From a virus, in the IMG/VR virus record IMGVR_UViG_3300042507_003349, positions 1 to 24,909 of that record: a stretch of DNA of 24,909 bases; one strand, written 5' to 3'. The translations under genes were made by a program, and so were the position numbers. A model generated the notes under the pieces. That model searched no databases, was not told where the DNA came from, and worked only from the letters and a program-made list of their open reading frames with translations. This document shows positions 18,935 through 24,826 of the stretch, one piece after another; the stretch's first letter is position 1; every line of letters begins with the position of its first letter.

Positions 18935-19195
18935 TTAGGTCCGGCCCGCTCCCTTGCAACTTAAAGGACTATGGGGGAGCGGGTCCGGCCTGTGTTGTTT
19001 AGGCAAGCAGATTGGGTACTCCGGCAGATGTTGCCACCACTCAATGTGCTGCATCTCAGATTTGCGGTCGTGGTCAACCCACACATCACCTGTAAACCGC
19101 GCAATAGCGTAGGGCGGTTGGCAATACTTGGCGTGAACCAGTACGTACTCGTTCACCTTTGGCAATGATTCTGATATATGCTTCCAGTCGTTCAA
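18935..19195 (-). CDS. DUF551-like protein, 86 aa, with repeat-encoded tail
   Basis: Starts at TTG 19195 overlapping the previous stop (TTGA); no ATG precedes the conserved region. NDWKHISESLPKVNEYVLVH, VWVDHDRKSEMQHIEWWQHL and PEYP match the DUF551 pattern 'W..v...LP...e.VLv...W...H.mplPe'. That domain is common in phages, function unknown. The normal end would be near PEYP. Here the frame continues about 28 residues, the last 18 encoded by hairpin copy 3. A one-base shift would restore a GCC-TAA stop like that of the 62-aa gene. Confidence 0.7.
   Translation of the reverse strand: MNDWKHISESLPKVNEYVLVHAKYCQPPYAIARFTGDVWVDHDRKSEMQHIEWWQHLPEYPICLPKQHRPDPLPHSPLSCKGAGRT
18938..18990. repeat. 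53-bp hairpin element, copy 3
   Basis: Identical to copies 1 and 2. It lies within the 3' end of the DUF551-like reading frame and 30 bp before the start of the 69-aa gene. The flanking sequence toward the next gene (plus-strand GTGGTTAGG) is also shared with copy 1. Confidence 0.85.
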
Positions 19196-19371
19196 AACAA
19201 CTCAGGGTATTGAGCCACCACTTCAGTAATCCTAGCAACTTCCGAAACATAATCGGCAAGAAGGTTGCTGTATTCCTTTGCCTCCCAAGGCTGAAGTTCG
19301 CTGGACTGCAATGCTTCGTTGCAATAGGCGATGCAATTCTTGAGGCTGGTGATTTGTTCGTTGGCGTTCAT
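19192..19371 (-). CDS. Small helical protein, 59 aa
   Basis: ATG 19371 (MNANEQITSLKNCIAYCNEA) is chosen; the longer frame would run back into promoter B. The product is one or two helices, LQSSELQPWEAKEYSNLLAD, ending ITEVVAQYPELF. The leader is A/C-rich (CAACGAACAACAACAC) with no Shine-Dalgarno sequence. It is the first gene after promoter module B. No family recognised. Confidence 0.7.
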   Translation of the reverse strand: MNANEQITSLKNCIAYCNEALQSSELQPWEAKEYSNLLADYVSEVARITEVVAQYPELF

Positions 19372-19394
19372 GGCGTGTTGTTGTTCGTTGACCT

Positions 19395-19458
19395 GACAAA
19401 TGTAGGCCAATAAATGGCCCGCACAACATCTACCCCTAATTTAGAATCAGTCTAAATA
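19395..19458. repeat. 64-bp promoter module, copy B
   Basis: Second copy of the module at 18545-18608, one mismatch. It overlaps the 3' end and stop codon of the 52-aa membrane protein gene. The inverted repeat ATTTAGA-N5-TCTAAAT is at 19439-19457. Confidence 0.85.
19397..19426 (-). promoter_or_regulatory. Bacteroidota-type promoter B with operator-like palindrome
   Basis: TTG (19426-19424), a 19-nt spacer, and TACATTTG (19404-19397). GGCCAATAAATGGCC lies at 19405-19419 in the spacer. The predicted start near 19392 gives a leader of about 21 nt to the 59-aa gene. Confidence 0.65.
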
Positions 19459-19594
19459 AGACCGCCTCGATGGCACAGGCCACAGCCACGGCCACCCAGC
19501 CACCGTCGACCCATGTGTTGGCTCCCACCACGATCATGATGGCGCACACGGCTTGTATGGCCGTGAAGGCCGTGCCTCCCATCGGCTTCCTCAT
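19436..19594 (-). CDS. Small two-helix membrane protein, 52 aa
   Basis: ATG 19594 overlaps the RHH gene stop (ATGA) and TAG lies at 19436-19438. The product MRKPMGGTAFTAIQAVCAIM then IVVGANTWVDGGWVAVAVAC and AIEAVLFRLILN has two hydrophobic helices (about 9-24 and 32-50). The size and topology would suit a small holin or an envelope-acting early protein. Co-expression with a regulator rather than the lysis cassette argues for the latter. Its last codons come from promoter module B. Confidence 0.6.
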   Translation of the reverse strand: MRKPMGGTAFTAIQAVCAIMIVVGANTWVDGGWVAVAVACAIEAVLFRLILN

Positions 19595-19758
19595 GGCTTG
19601 TACCCTGCTTGGAGCAGCGCAGACTCCCGCAGGAACTGCGCCGGTGCGTTGGTGATCTTGAGGATGGCGTTCAGCTCATCCGGGTGCAGCGAGACCTTGA
19701 CGATCCGTGTGCGCGGCCCCTTTGGCCCCTTGGGCCTGCCTGGTGTTCGTTTTTTCAT
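19591..19758 (-). CDS. Ribbon-helix-helix (Arc/CopG-like) regulator, 55 aa
   Basis: The product is MKKRTPGRPKGPKGPRTRIV then KVSLHPDELNAILKITNAPA and QFLRESALLQAGYKP. A basic N-terminal arm is followed by RIVKVSLHPDELNAIL (short strand plus helix A) and APAQFLRESALL (helix B). This is the RHH DNA-binding pattern 'v.vrl.peel..l......s.flR.a'. RHH dimers insert a beta ribbon into the major groove of palindromic operators. The gene has its own promoter, overlapped by a GGCC-N7-GGCC palindrome, and the predicted transcript start falls at or next to the ATG. Likely the autoregulator of the small-gene island. Confidence 0.75.
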   Translation of the reverse strand: MKKRTPGRPKGPKGPRTRIVKVSLHPDELNAILKITNAPAQFLRESALLQAGYKP

Positions 19759-19759
19759 G

Positions 19760-19774
19760 GGCCAAATATAGGCC
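19760..19774. promoter_or_regulatory. Candidate operator GGCC-N7-GGCC at the RHH promoter
   Basis: GGCCAAATATAGGCC overlaps the -7 element of the RHH promoter. The same layout, GGCCAATAAATGGCC, occurs in promoters A and B. An overlapping perfect 10-bp palindrome, ATAGGCCTAT, lies at 19768-19777. Confidence 0.5.
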
Positions 19775-19792
19775 TATGAACGAAACGACAAA
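19763..19792 (-). promoter_or_regulatory. Bacteroidota-type promoter for the RHH operon
   Basis: TTTG (19792-19789), an 18-nt spacer and TATATTTG (19770-19763), a full match to the consensus. It fills the gap after the zinc-ribbon gene. The predicted start lies within a few bases of ATG 19758, so the mRNA would be nearly leaderless. Confidence 0.7.
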
Positions 19793-19794
19793 TA

Positions 19795-19929
19795 TTAGTT
19801 CTGCGACTGCCGGCCGATGGTCTTCCGTATGGCCTTGATCAGCTCGGAGATGACGTCCTCCTTCGGCGTGCAGAACGGGCAGACGGCGCCCTCGGGCAGC
19901 TCGTCACCACAGGTGGGGCAGCTTGTCAT
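19795..19929 (-). CDS. Mini zinc-ribbon protein, 44 aa
   Basis: ATG 19929 overlaps the previous stop (ATGA). MTSCPTCGDELPEGAVCPFC contains two CPxC knuckles (residues 4-7 and 17-20), a typical single zinc ribbon. A short helix, DVISELIKAIRKTIGRQ, follows. A longer frame upstream is only the shadow of the spanin gene. It is the last gene of the lysis operon. Its partner is unknown; such ribbons often mediate protein or nucleic-acid contacts. Confidence 0.65.
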   Translation of the reverse strand: MTSCPTCGDELPEGAVCPFCTPKEDVISELIKAIRKTIGRQSQN

Positions 19930-20549
19930 GGTAGCAGCAGGATGAGGATGAGGCCCGCCCTCCACCGCCGCGTGTCGCGATGGATGACGGCGCCGAAGAT
20001 GAGCATGGCCGCGACCATCAGCCCCCATGTCCACCACAGGGCCGTGCGGTACCAGTGAGCAACGCCGGGAGGGGGGCACGCCTGCGACACTACCTGCGGC
20101 ACCTGGGTGGTGACCGCAGCAGTAGCCACGCGAGGCAGCACGCGGTACCAGTAGCGCAGGGCGTGCCCTTGCGTCCAGATCTTGAGCTCGATGAGGCTGT
20201 CGGCCACGTTCACCGGCGAGAGCCTGCACAGCTCGGTGCGCATGCGCTCGATGGTGCGCTCGCGCTCCTCCAGCTCATCGCGCACCATCATCGTGTTGAG
20301 CAGGTCATTACAGATGGCGGTGATGCTGTCCATGTCCGCCGCCGTGTAGCCCGTCTGCCCGCTGTCCGTCGCGCCATCGACCACCACGGTCACCGTGTCG
20401 ACGCGTGCCTCGGTGCGCAGCAGGTCGGGGCACAGCATGATGGCCTTCGCCATGTGCCTGTTGGCCTTCCGACAACCCCGCTCCGCAGCCTTACGGGGCT
20501 GGGAGCAGGCTGCGAGGACCACCAGTAGGAACAGGACTGCGGCCCTCAT
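19926..20549 (-). CDS. Lipoprotein with C-terminal membrane anchor, candidate unimolecular spanin, 207 aa
   Basis: The N-terminus MRAAVLFLLVVLAACSQPRK is a lipoprotein signal with lipobox LAAC (Cys15). A long periplasmic part includes a helical coiled-coil-like segment (DELEERERTIERMRTEL, about residues 92-108). The C-terminus holds a transmembrane helix, WWTWGLMVAAMLIFGAVI (about 170-187), then a basic HRDTRRWR and a short hydrophobic end. Lipid anchor at one end and inner-membrane anchor at the other is the hallmark of unimolecular spanins, which fuse inner and outer membranes in the last step of Gram-negative lysis. It directly follows the endolysin gene with a one-base overlap. Confidence 0.7.
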   Translation of the reverse strand: MRAAVLFLLVVLAACSQPRKAAERGCRKANRHMAKAIMLCPDLLRTEARVDTVTVVVDGATDSGQTGYTAADMDSITAICNDLLNTMMVRDELEERERTIERMRTELCRLSPVNVADSLIELKIWTQGHALRYWYRVLPRVATAAVTTQVPQVVSQACPPPGVAHWYRTALWWTWGLMVAAMLIFGAVIHRDTRRWRAGLILILLLP

Positions 20550-21007
20550 CAGGCTTTGTGCTTTGGTCGGACGAACACCGGCGCGGACTTGAAGTTGCGC
20601 ACGCGGCGCATCACCTGCCCGCCGTTGCTCTGGTTGGTCATGCTGGTGTTTCCTTCGATGGTCCAGAACATGGTGCGCGAGGGCTGGAAGGAATCGAAGA
20701 TACCGACGTGATCGTAGCGGCCATCCTTGTTCCAGTCAAAGAAGACGATGTCCCCCGGCTGCGGGTCCGTCACCACCATGCCCTTCTTGCGGAAGTGGGC
20801 GACCGCGGTCTGGCATCCGGCGAACCCCTTGGTGAAGCCGATGTTGCCGAGGGGCACGCCTGCCTTGTCGTACACCCACGACACGAACATGCCGCACCAG
20901 GCCACGCCGTCGAGGCCGAACCACTTGCCGTACTTGGTGCGGTTGCTGTTGGTGGGTGTCTCGGAGTAGCCGACCTCCTTGGTTGCGATGGCGACGATGT
21001 TGCTCAT
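20549..21007 (-). CDS. CHAP-domain endolysin, 152 aa
   Basis: Starts MSNIVAIATKEVGYSETPTN. The CHAP amidase/peptidase motifs are GVAWCGMFVSWVY (catalytic Cys38), PGDIVFFDWNKDGRYDHVGI (catalytic His100) and TIEGNTS (Glu118/Asn120). Together these form the Cys-His-Asn/Glu site of peptidoglycan-cleaving enzymes. There is no signal peptide, so release would need a holin. The flanking genes are membrane proteins and spanin candidates, as expected for a lysis cassette. Start and stop overlap both neighbours. Confidence 0.9.
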   Translation of the reverse strand: MSNIVAIATKEVGYSETPTNSNRTKYGKWFGLDGVAWCGMFVSWVYDKAGVPLGNIGFTKGFAGCQTAVAHFRKKGMVVTDPQPGDIVFFDWNKDGRYDHVGIFDSFQPSRTMFWTIEGNTSMTNQSNGGQVMRRVRNFKSAPVFVRPKHKA

Positions 21008-21417
21008 AGGTCTCCGTGTTGTGCTTTGGTGCGCATCAGCTCTGCGTACTGATCATCGCGCAGCTCGCGCTCACGCTTGAGGTCCTCCATCAGCTTGCCG
21101 ACCATCTCGCCCTGCCTGCTGAAGGCGACGTTGAGCTGGCTGAACTGCCCGCGCAGCTCCGTGAACTCGCCGTGCAGTCGGGCGTGCGCCGTGTTCAGCT
21201 CATCGTTTTTGTTCTTGAGGCTGTGCTCCAGTCGCTGGAGTTCCTCGATCATCCTCCGCGCCTTCGCCAACTCCTCCTTCATGCGCCGCAGCTCCACGGT
21301 GCTGGTGGATGTCCACAGGCGGTAGTACAGCAGCAGCGCACAGCCGAGCAGCGCCCACCCTGCCCATCCCCACGGCCCGATAAGATACATGTGGTCGTTC
21401 ATCGCGCTCTTCATCAC
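21004..21417 (-). CDS. Membrane-anchored coiled-coil protein, 137 aa (holin or i-spanin candidate)
   Basis: GTG 21417 overlaps the previous stop; an ATG directly follows it, so either codon may initiate. One transmembrane helix, GWAGWALLGCALLLYYRLW (about residues 17-35), is followed by a long charged coiled coil (RRMKEELAKARRMIEELQRL onward). This is the topology of inner-membrane spanin subunits, and of some accessory lysis proteins. It lies directly before the endolysin. It might equally be a structural scaffold of the lysis region. Confidence 0.65.
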   Translation of the reverse strand: MMKSAMNDHMYLIGPWGWAGWALLGCALLLYYRLWTSTSTVELRRMKEELAKARRMIEELQRLEHSLKNKNDELNTAHARLHGEFTELRGQFSQLNVAFSRQGEMVGKLMEDLKRERELRDDQYAELMRTKAQHGDL

Positions 21418-21989
21418 ATCCTCACCTTAGAGGTCTTGCGACCCGTTTGCACTTCTTGACGCAGTAGCTGTAGCTCCTCCTGCTGCTGCCGGATCATCTG
21501 CGTCAGCTCGTCGAGCTTCTGCGTGTTGTCGCTCGCTTGTGTCGCCACCAGCAGGCGGGCCAGCTTCTCGTCGAACGCGCCGGGCAGGTCCTCCATCTTG
21601 CCGTTCATCGCCACGATGCTGCGCTGGAGGACGCGCTGGTTCTTGTCGAGCTGCTCGAGGCTGGTGAGCATGGGTTGCAGGATGGTGTCCTTGGCGAGCT
21701 GCCGCTCGGAGGCGAGATAGTCTCGCAGACGCTGGTCGTACTGCATGATGGTGCCGTTGACCACGTTGGTCACGGCCTCGTCGCTGACGGCAGCCAGGTG
21801 CTCGGTCTGCTCGCTCAGGTCCTTCTTGGTGACCATGATGCCGAGGCGGTCTTGCAGGAAGCCCGTGCCCCAGAAGAGGTACATGGCGAGCACGATGGCG
21901 AGGGCGATGCCGCTGGCTACGCCATAGCCCACGAAGCGTTTGAGGGCGCCGGGGATGTTATCCCATATCGTTCGCATGATGTCCGTCAT
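21414..21989 (-). CDS. Membrane-anchored coiled-coil protein, 191 aa
   Basis: Start ATG 21989 overlaps the lipoprotein gene's stop (ATGA); a 60-codon upstream extension in frame would sit inside that gene and is rejected. The product begins MTDIMRTIWDNIPGALKRFV. It has one transmembrane helix, GVASGIALAIVLAMYLFWG (about 22-40), then a long helical region with heptad character ending QQQEELQLLRQEVQTGRKTS. It could be the inner-membrane partner of the lipoprotein encoded just upstream, or a holin-associated protein. No family is recognised with confidence. Confidence 0.65.
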   Translation of the reverse strand: MTDIMRTIWDNIPGALKRFVGYGVASGIALAIVLAMYLFWGTGFLQDRLGIMVTKKDLSEQTEHLAAVSDEAVTNVVNGTIMQYDQRLRDYLASERQLAKDTILQPMLTSLEQLDKNQRVLQRSIVAMNGKMEDLPGAFDEKLARLLVATQASDNTQKLDELTQMIRQQQEELQLLRQEVQTGRKTSKVRM

Positions 21990-22255
21990 GGCCTGCGCTC
22001 GGGCTTGTACTTGGTCGTTTGTGGTTGCCAGAACCACAGGCTCTTCCACCATGTCTGCCTCACGCTGGGCTTGCCGGGTGTGGGCTTGGATGATGTGCCG
22101 ATGTCGTACTTGGGGCGTGCGAAGTGGGTGTTGCTGTCCATCGGGGCAGCGCATGCCACGAGGCTGCATGTGAGCAGCAGCGCCATGATGGATGTCAGCA
22201 GCGCCACCAGCGCCATGCGCACCATCAGCCTTTCGCGCTCTGCTCTGGTGGTCAT
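21986..22255 (-). CDS. Small lipoprotein (o-spanin candidate), 89 aa
   Basis: MTTRAERERLMVRMALVALL continues as a hydrophobic signal with lipobox SLVAC (Cys35). The mature part is short, polar and proline-containing (TSSKPTPGKPSVRQTWWKSL), ending WQPQTTKYKPERRP. Its size, Pro content and lipobox resemble Rz1-like outer-membrane spanins. The next gene, overlapping by ATGA, encodes a one-span coiled-coil protein that could be its inner-membrane partner. It is linked to the gene before it by a ten-codon mini-ORF. Confidence 0.6.
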   Translation of the reverse strand: MTTRAERERLMVRMALVALLTSIMALLLTCSLVACAAPMDSNTHFARPKYDIGTSSKPTPGKPSVRQTWWKSLWFWQPQTTKYKPERRP

Positions 22256-22284
22256 GGCTTGCTGAAGGTTGTGCTGATGTTCAT
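22252..22284 (-). CDS. Ten-codon mini-ORF linking two genes
   Basis: ATG 22284 overlaps the upstream stop (ATGA) and its own TGA overlaps the lipoprotein start (ATGA again). It spells MNISTTFSKP. The double overlap suggests a translational relay across what would otherwise be a 26-base gap. The peptide itself is probably not functional. Confidence 0.35.
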   Translation of the reverse strand: MNISTTFSKP

Positions 22285-22586
22285 AGGTCCATCAGGTTGA
22301 TGTCGGGGCTGGGTATCCACGGCACATCGCTATGCCGCAGCACCGTGCAGGGCAGGATGGCTGCGCTGAACTTGTCGAATGCGTCTGCGTAGATGCCTCC
22401 CTTGCCGACCTCTGCGAGGATGTCACAGGACAGGGTATATGCGCCATCGGAGAGCAGCACCGGACGCAGCGCGATGCGGCTATTATCGAACGCGCTCTCC
22501 ACGGTGTTAGCCTGTTCAGCCGACATCACCATCCACAGGTCGGTGACGTTGTCGGGCAGGTTGTTGATGATGTCTGATACTATCAT
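22281..22586 (-). CDS. Hypothetical virion-associated protein, 101 aa
   Basis: ATG 22586 overlaps the stop of the tail protein (ATGA). It begins MIVSDIINNLPDNVTDLWMV and is beta-rich and acidic (ALRPVLLSDGAYTLSCDILA), with no membrane segment. Its position directly after a long tail/receptor-binding protein suggests a tail-associated chaperone or fibre partner. No family recognised. Confidence 0.65.
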   Translation of the reverse strand: MIVSDIINNLPDNVTDLWMVMSAEQANTVESAFDNSRIALRPVLLSDGAYTLSCDILAEVGKGGIYADAFDKFSAAILPCTVLRHSDVPWIPSPDINLMDL

Positions 22587-24826
22587 GGCATGATGGCATC
22601 TACAGCGGTGAAGAATGTGGTCAGGCGGCTGTCAAGGTCTGCGAGCGTGATGCCTTCGCCGACATGGTAGAAGCGCATGCGTGCTGAGGTATAACCGAAG
22701 AAGCCACCACCAGCAGCCGTGGTGGTCACGAAGACCATGACGTTGCTGTTGTATGGCGTCTGGCTGGCTCTGGTGATGGAATTGTCAGACCCTGCCAGCC
22801 GTGCCGTAAAGCCTGTGCTGCTTGTGCGGCTCAATCCGACGTATCCTGTCGATGTGCCTCCGGCAATGCCATCAACGCTGGCGTTCCTGCTGCGGAAGCC
22901 TAACTGCGTATCATTTGGCGCGGTGCGACGAATGATGTGTGATGCGCCATTTTCAGCAGTTCCGGCGCCTATTGCAGCACCGCCAATCTGAAGCGCCGTG
23001 TGCAGCCACACGCCGATGGCTTGGTCGTCCTGCGAATCGGCGTTGTTGTTGCGGTTGGTGTTTAGATACTTGCTGGAGCCGTTGCCGACCAGTCCGGTCT
23101 TCCTGCTATAGTCACCGCTCACGAAGTTGAACACCGTCGGCTGCGGACCTTTGAGCGGCACAAAGGCCGCATCAAAGGTCCGCGCCACGCTCAACAGACC
23201 AACAGCCTTCAGTTTCGTCCATATGCCATCCGCCTTCAAGCCCGTGACAAGGTCGCACACAGCCTGCCGCACACCAACTTCAAGGAACTGCCCATCCAGC
23301 GCTTCAACACCTGATATCCACGCCTGTGCGTCAAGGTCGCAGGTGCTTGCCATATTCGCGTATTCGCGCTGGTCATCGTCCATGCAGTCGATGACCTCTG
23401 TCTCGATGTCGCCCGCTGCCACATCACCGATGAGGTCGCAAAGCGTCGGGACCACCCATACGCCACCGACGAGGCTGCCGACTGGGTTGCCGTCGCTATC
23501 CTCCACGTCCACATCAGCCGTGGCACCACAGGGGTCTGCCACCGTGCCATACGTCGTGCCGTTGATGGCGATGGTCAGGTCTGCACATGGTACTTCGTTG
23601 CCGCCGCAGTAGGCACCGATGGTAGCTTGTTGAACCGTCACGCTCGTCGCGCTCCAGTTCGCAAGCCATGGGAAGGTCTGACTTCCCAACGCAGCATCCA
23701 CATCGCTACCGGGCTTCACCAGCCTCCACCGCGTGCCGGTGTACTCAAGGTTGTGCGAGCCGTCCAACGTGTACACGTTGCGCCCGTTGAGCGTCCCCGT
23801 GATCAGGTAGGTTCCGGTCACGCTGCCACCGTCCTGCACATAGGCCGCGTTAAGAAGCGTGCCGCAGTCTAGGTTCTCGGTGTCGCCGCTGGGCACCGTG
23901 CCGACGGACAGGCCGTCAAAGGTGATGGTGCCATCGGGGGCGATGGGCACCGTGTCGTTCATCAGGTCCTCCGCCGTGACCTTGGCAGCGCCCACCACAT
24001 TGCCAAGGCTGTTGCGCAGGTCGGCATTTAAGATGGGGTCCGACGTCACAAGGTTGAGGCCATCAAAGCCGGTGTCGGTCAGGAATAGCGCCACGGGGGT
24101 GCCGCCCGCGTTTATATACGTCACATAGGTCTGCGGCAGGTTGTAGTTACTGCCGCTCGGCACCTGTGCCACGGTCAAAACGGTGTCGGTCGCCCGGATG
24201 GTGGCATCGGGCGCGAGCAGCGTAAGGTTCTCTCCGCAAGGGTCAGGCACTCTACCACTGTCCAGCTCATCATCGTTGGTGTTGACCAGCGAGTAGCTCA
24301 GGTCATCGCACGTCGGTATTACCCACACGCCGCCGACCAGCGAGCCTACGGCTGTACCATCCTGCTCAACGTCCACGGTAGCGATGGCACCGCAAGGGTC
24401 AGCGATGCTCGCATACGCCACACCATTGACGCGCACCGACAGCGGGTCGCACTCATCGCCATCGGTAGGGCACGTCTCCGTCCACCCGCCATCCGCCACG
24501 CCATCGCCGACCACGAAGATGTCGACATCCTTGACCAGCCTATTGGCCGAGGCGGGCACCAGGTTGATGCTGCTGGTCTGCTCGTAGATCTTGAGGTTCC
24601 AGTTGCCCGGAGGTGCCAGCAGGACCTCGCCATCCAGCGCCACCGGCGCAGAGGTCTCGGTGAACGTCAGGCTGATGAACGCACCACCGCTGTTGCCCGG
24701 CTCCACCACGCAGTAGGCGTTGCCACCGCGCTCGATATCGGTGAAGTGGAGCAGCCAGTAAGAGGGTGACAGCGTCACCCTTGCCATCACCACAAGGGTG
24801 TTGCTCGCTCCGCGTTCAATCTGCAC
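22583..24826 (-). CDS. Tail fibre / receptor-binding protein with internal duplication, 747 aa
   Basis: GTG 24826 is the likely start, overlapping the upstream gene's end by 11 bases; ATG at residue 14 is an alternative. An N-terminal beta-rich region (1-120) is followed by a Cys-containing module at 128-174 (VNGVAYASIADPCG..., GSLVGGVWVIPTC). The module recurs at 417-463 (INGTTYGTVADPCG..., GSLVGGVWVVPTLC). Between them are further Thr/Gly-rich beta segments. The C-terminal 200 residues (from FDAAFVPLKGPQPTVFNFVS) form a lectin-like beta domain ending in LADLDSRLTTFFTAVDAIMP, a layout typical of tail appendage tips. Exposed repeats and a terminal lectin-like domain suggest host binding. Confidence 0.8.
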   Translation of the reverse strand: MQIERGASNTLVVMARVTLSPSYWLLHFTDIERGGNAYCVVEPGNSGGAFISLTFTETSAPVALDGEVLLAPPGNWNLKIYEQTSSINLVPASANRLVKDVDIFVVGDGVADGGWTETCPTDGDECDPLSVRVNGVAYASIADPCGAIATVDVEQDGTAVGSLVGGVWVIPTCDDLSYSLVNTNDDELDSGRVPDPCGENLTLLAPDATIRATDTVLTVAQVPSGSNYNLPQTYVTYINAGGTPVALFLTDTGFDGLNLVTSDPILNADLRNSLGNVVGAAKVTAEDLMNDTVPIAPDGTITFDGLSVGTVPSGDTENLDCGTLLNAAYVQDGGSVTGTYLITGTLNGRNVYTLDGSHNLEYTGTRWRLVKPGSDVDAALGSQTFPWLANWSATSVTVQQATIGAYCGGNEVPCADLTIAINGTTYGTVADPCGATADVDVEDSDGNPVGSLVGGVWVVPTLCDLIGDVAAGDIETEVIDCMDDDQREYANMASTCDLDAQAWISGVEALDGQFLEVGVRQAVCDLVTGLKADGIWTKLKAVGLLSVARTFDAAFVPLKGPQPTVFNFVSGDYSRKTGLVGNGSSKYLNTNRNNNADSQDDQAIGVWLHTALQIGGAAIGAGTAENGASHIIRRTAPNDTQLGFRSRNASVDGIAGGTSTGYVGLSRTSSTGFTARLAGSDNSITRASQTPYNSNVMVFVTTTAAGGGFFGYTSARMRFYHVGEGITLADLDSRLTTFFTAVDAIMP

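Noticed and set aside
18269-18990. Intrinsic terminators at the three 53-bp hairpins
   Set aside because: No T-run follows the stems on either strand and the loop is long and fully conserved, so a simple terminator does not explain them.
18200-19500. tRNA or known riboswitch in the small-gene island
   Set aside because: No cloverleaf or known aptamer core was seen; the structured pieces are the repeated hairpins and promoter modules.
21537-22265. 242-codon plus-strand open frame
   Set aside because: It lies opposite the lipoprotein and coiled-coil genes, whose signal, transmembrane and heptad patterns are convincing.
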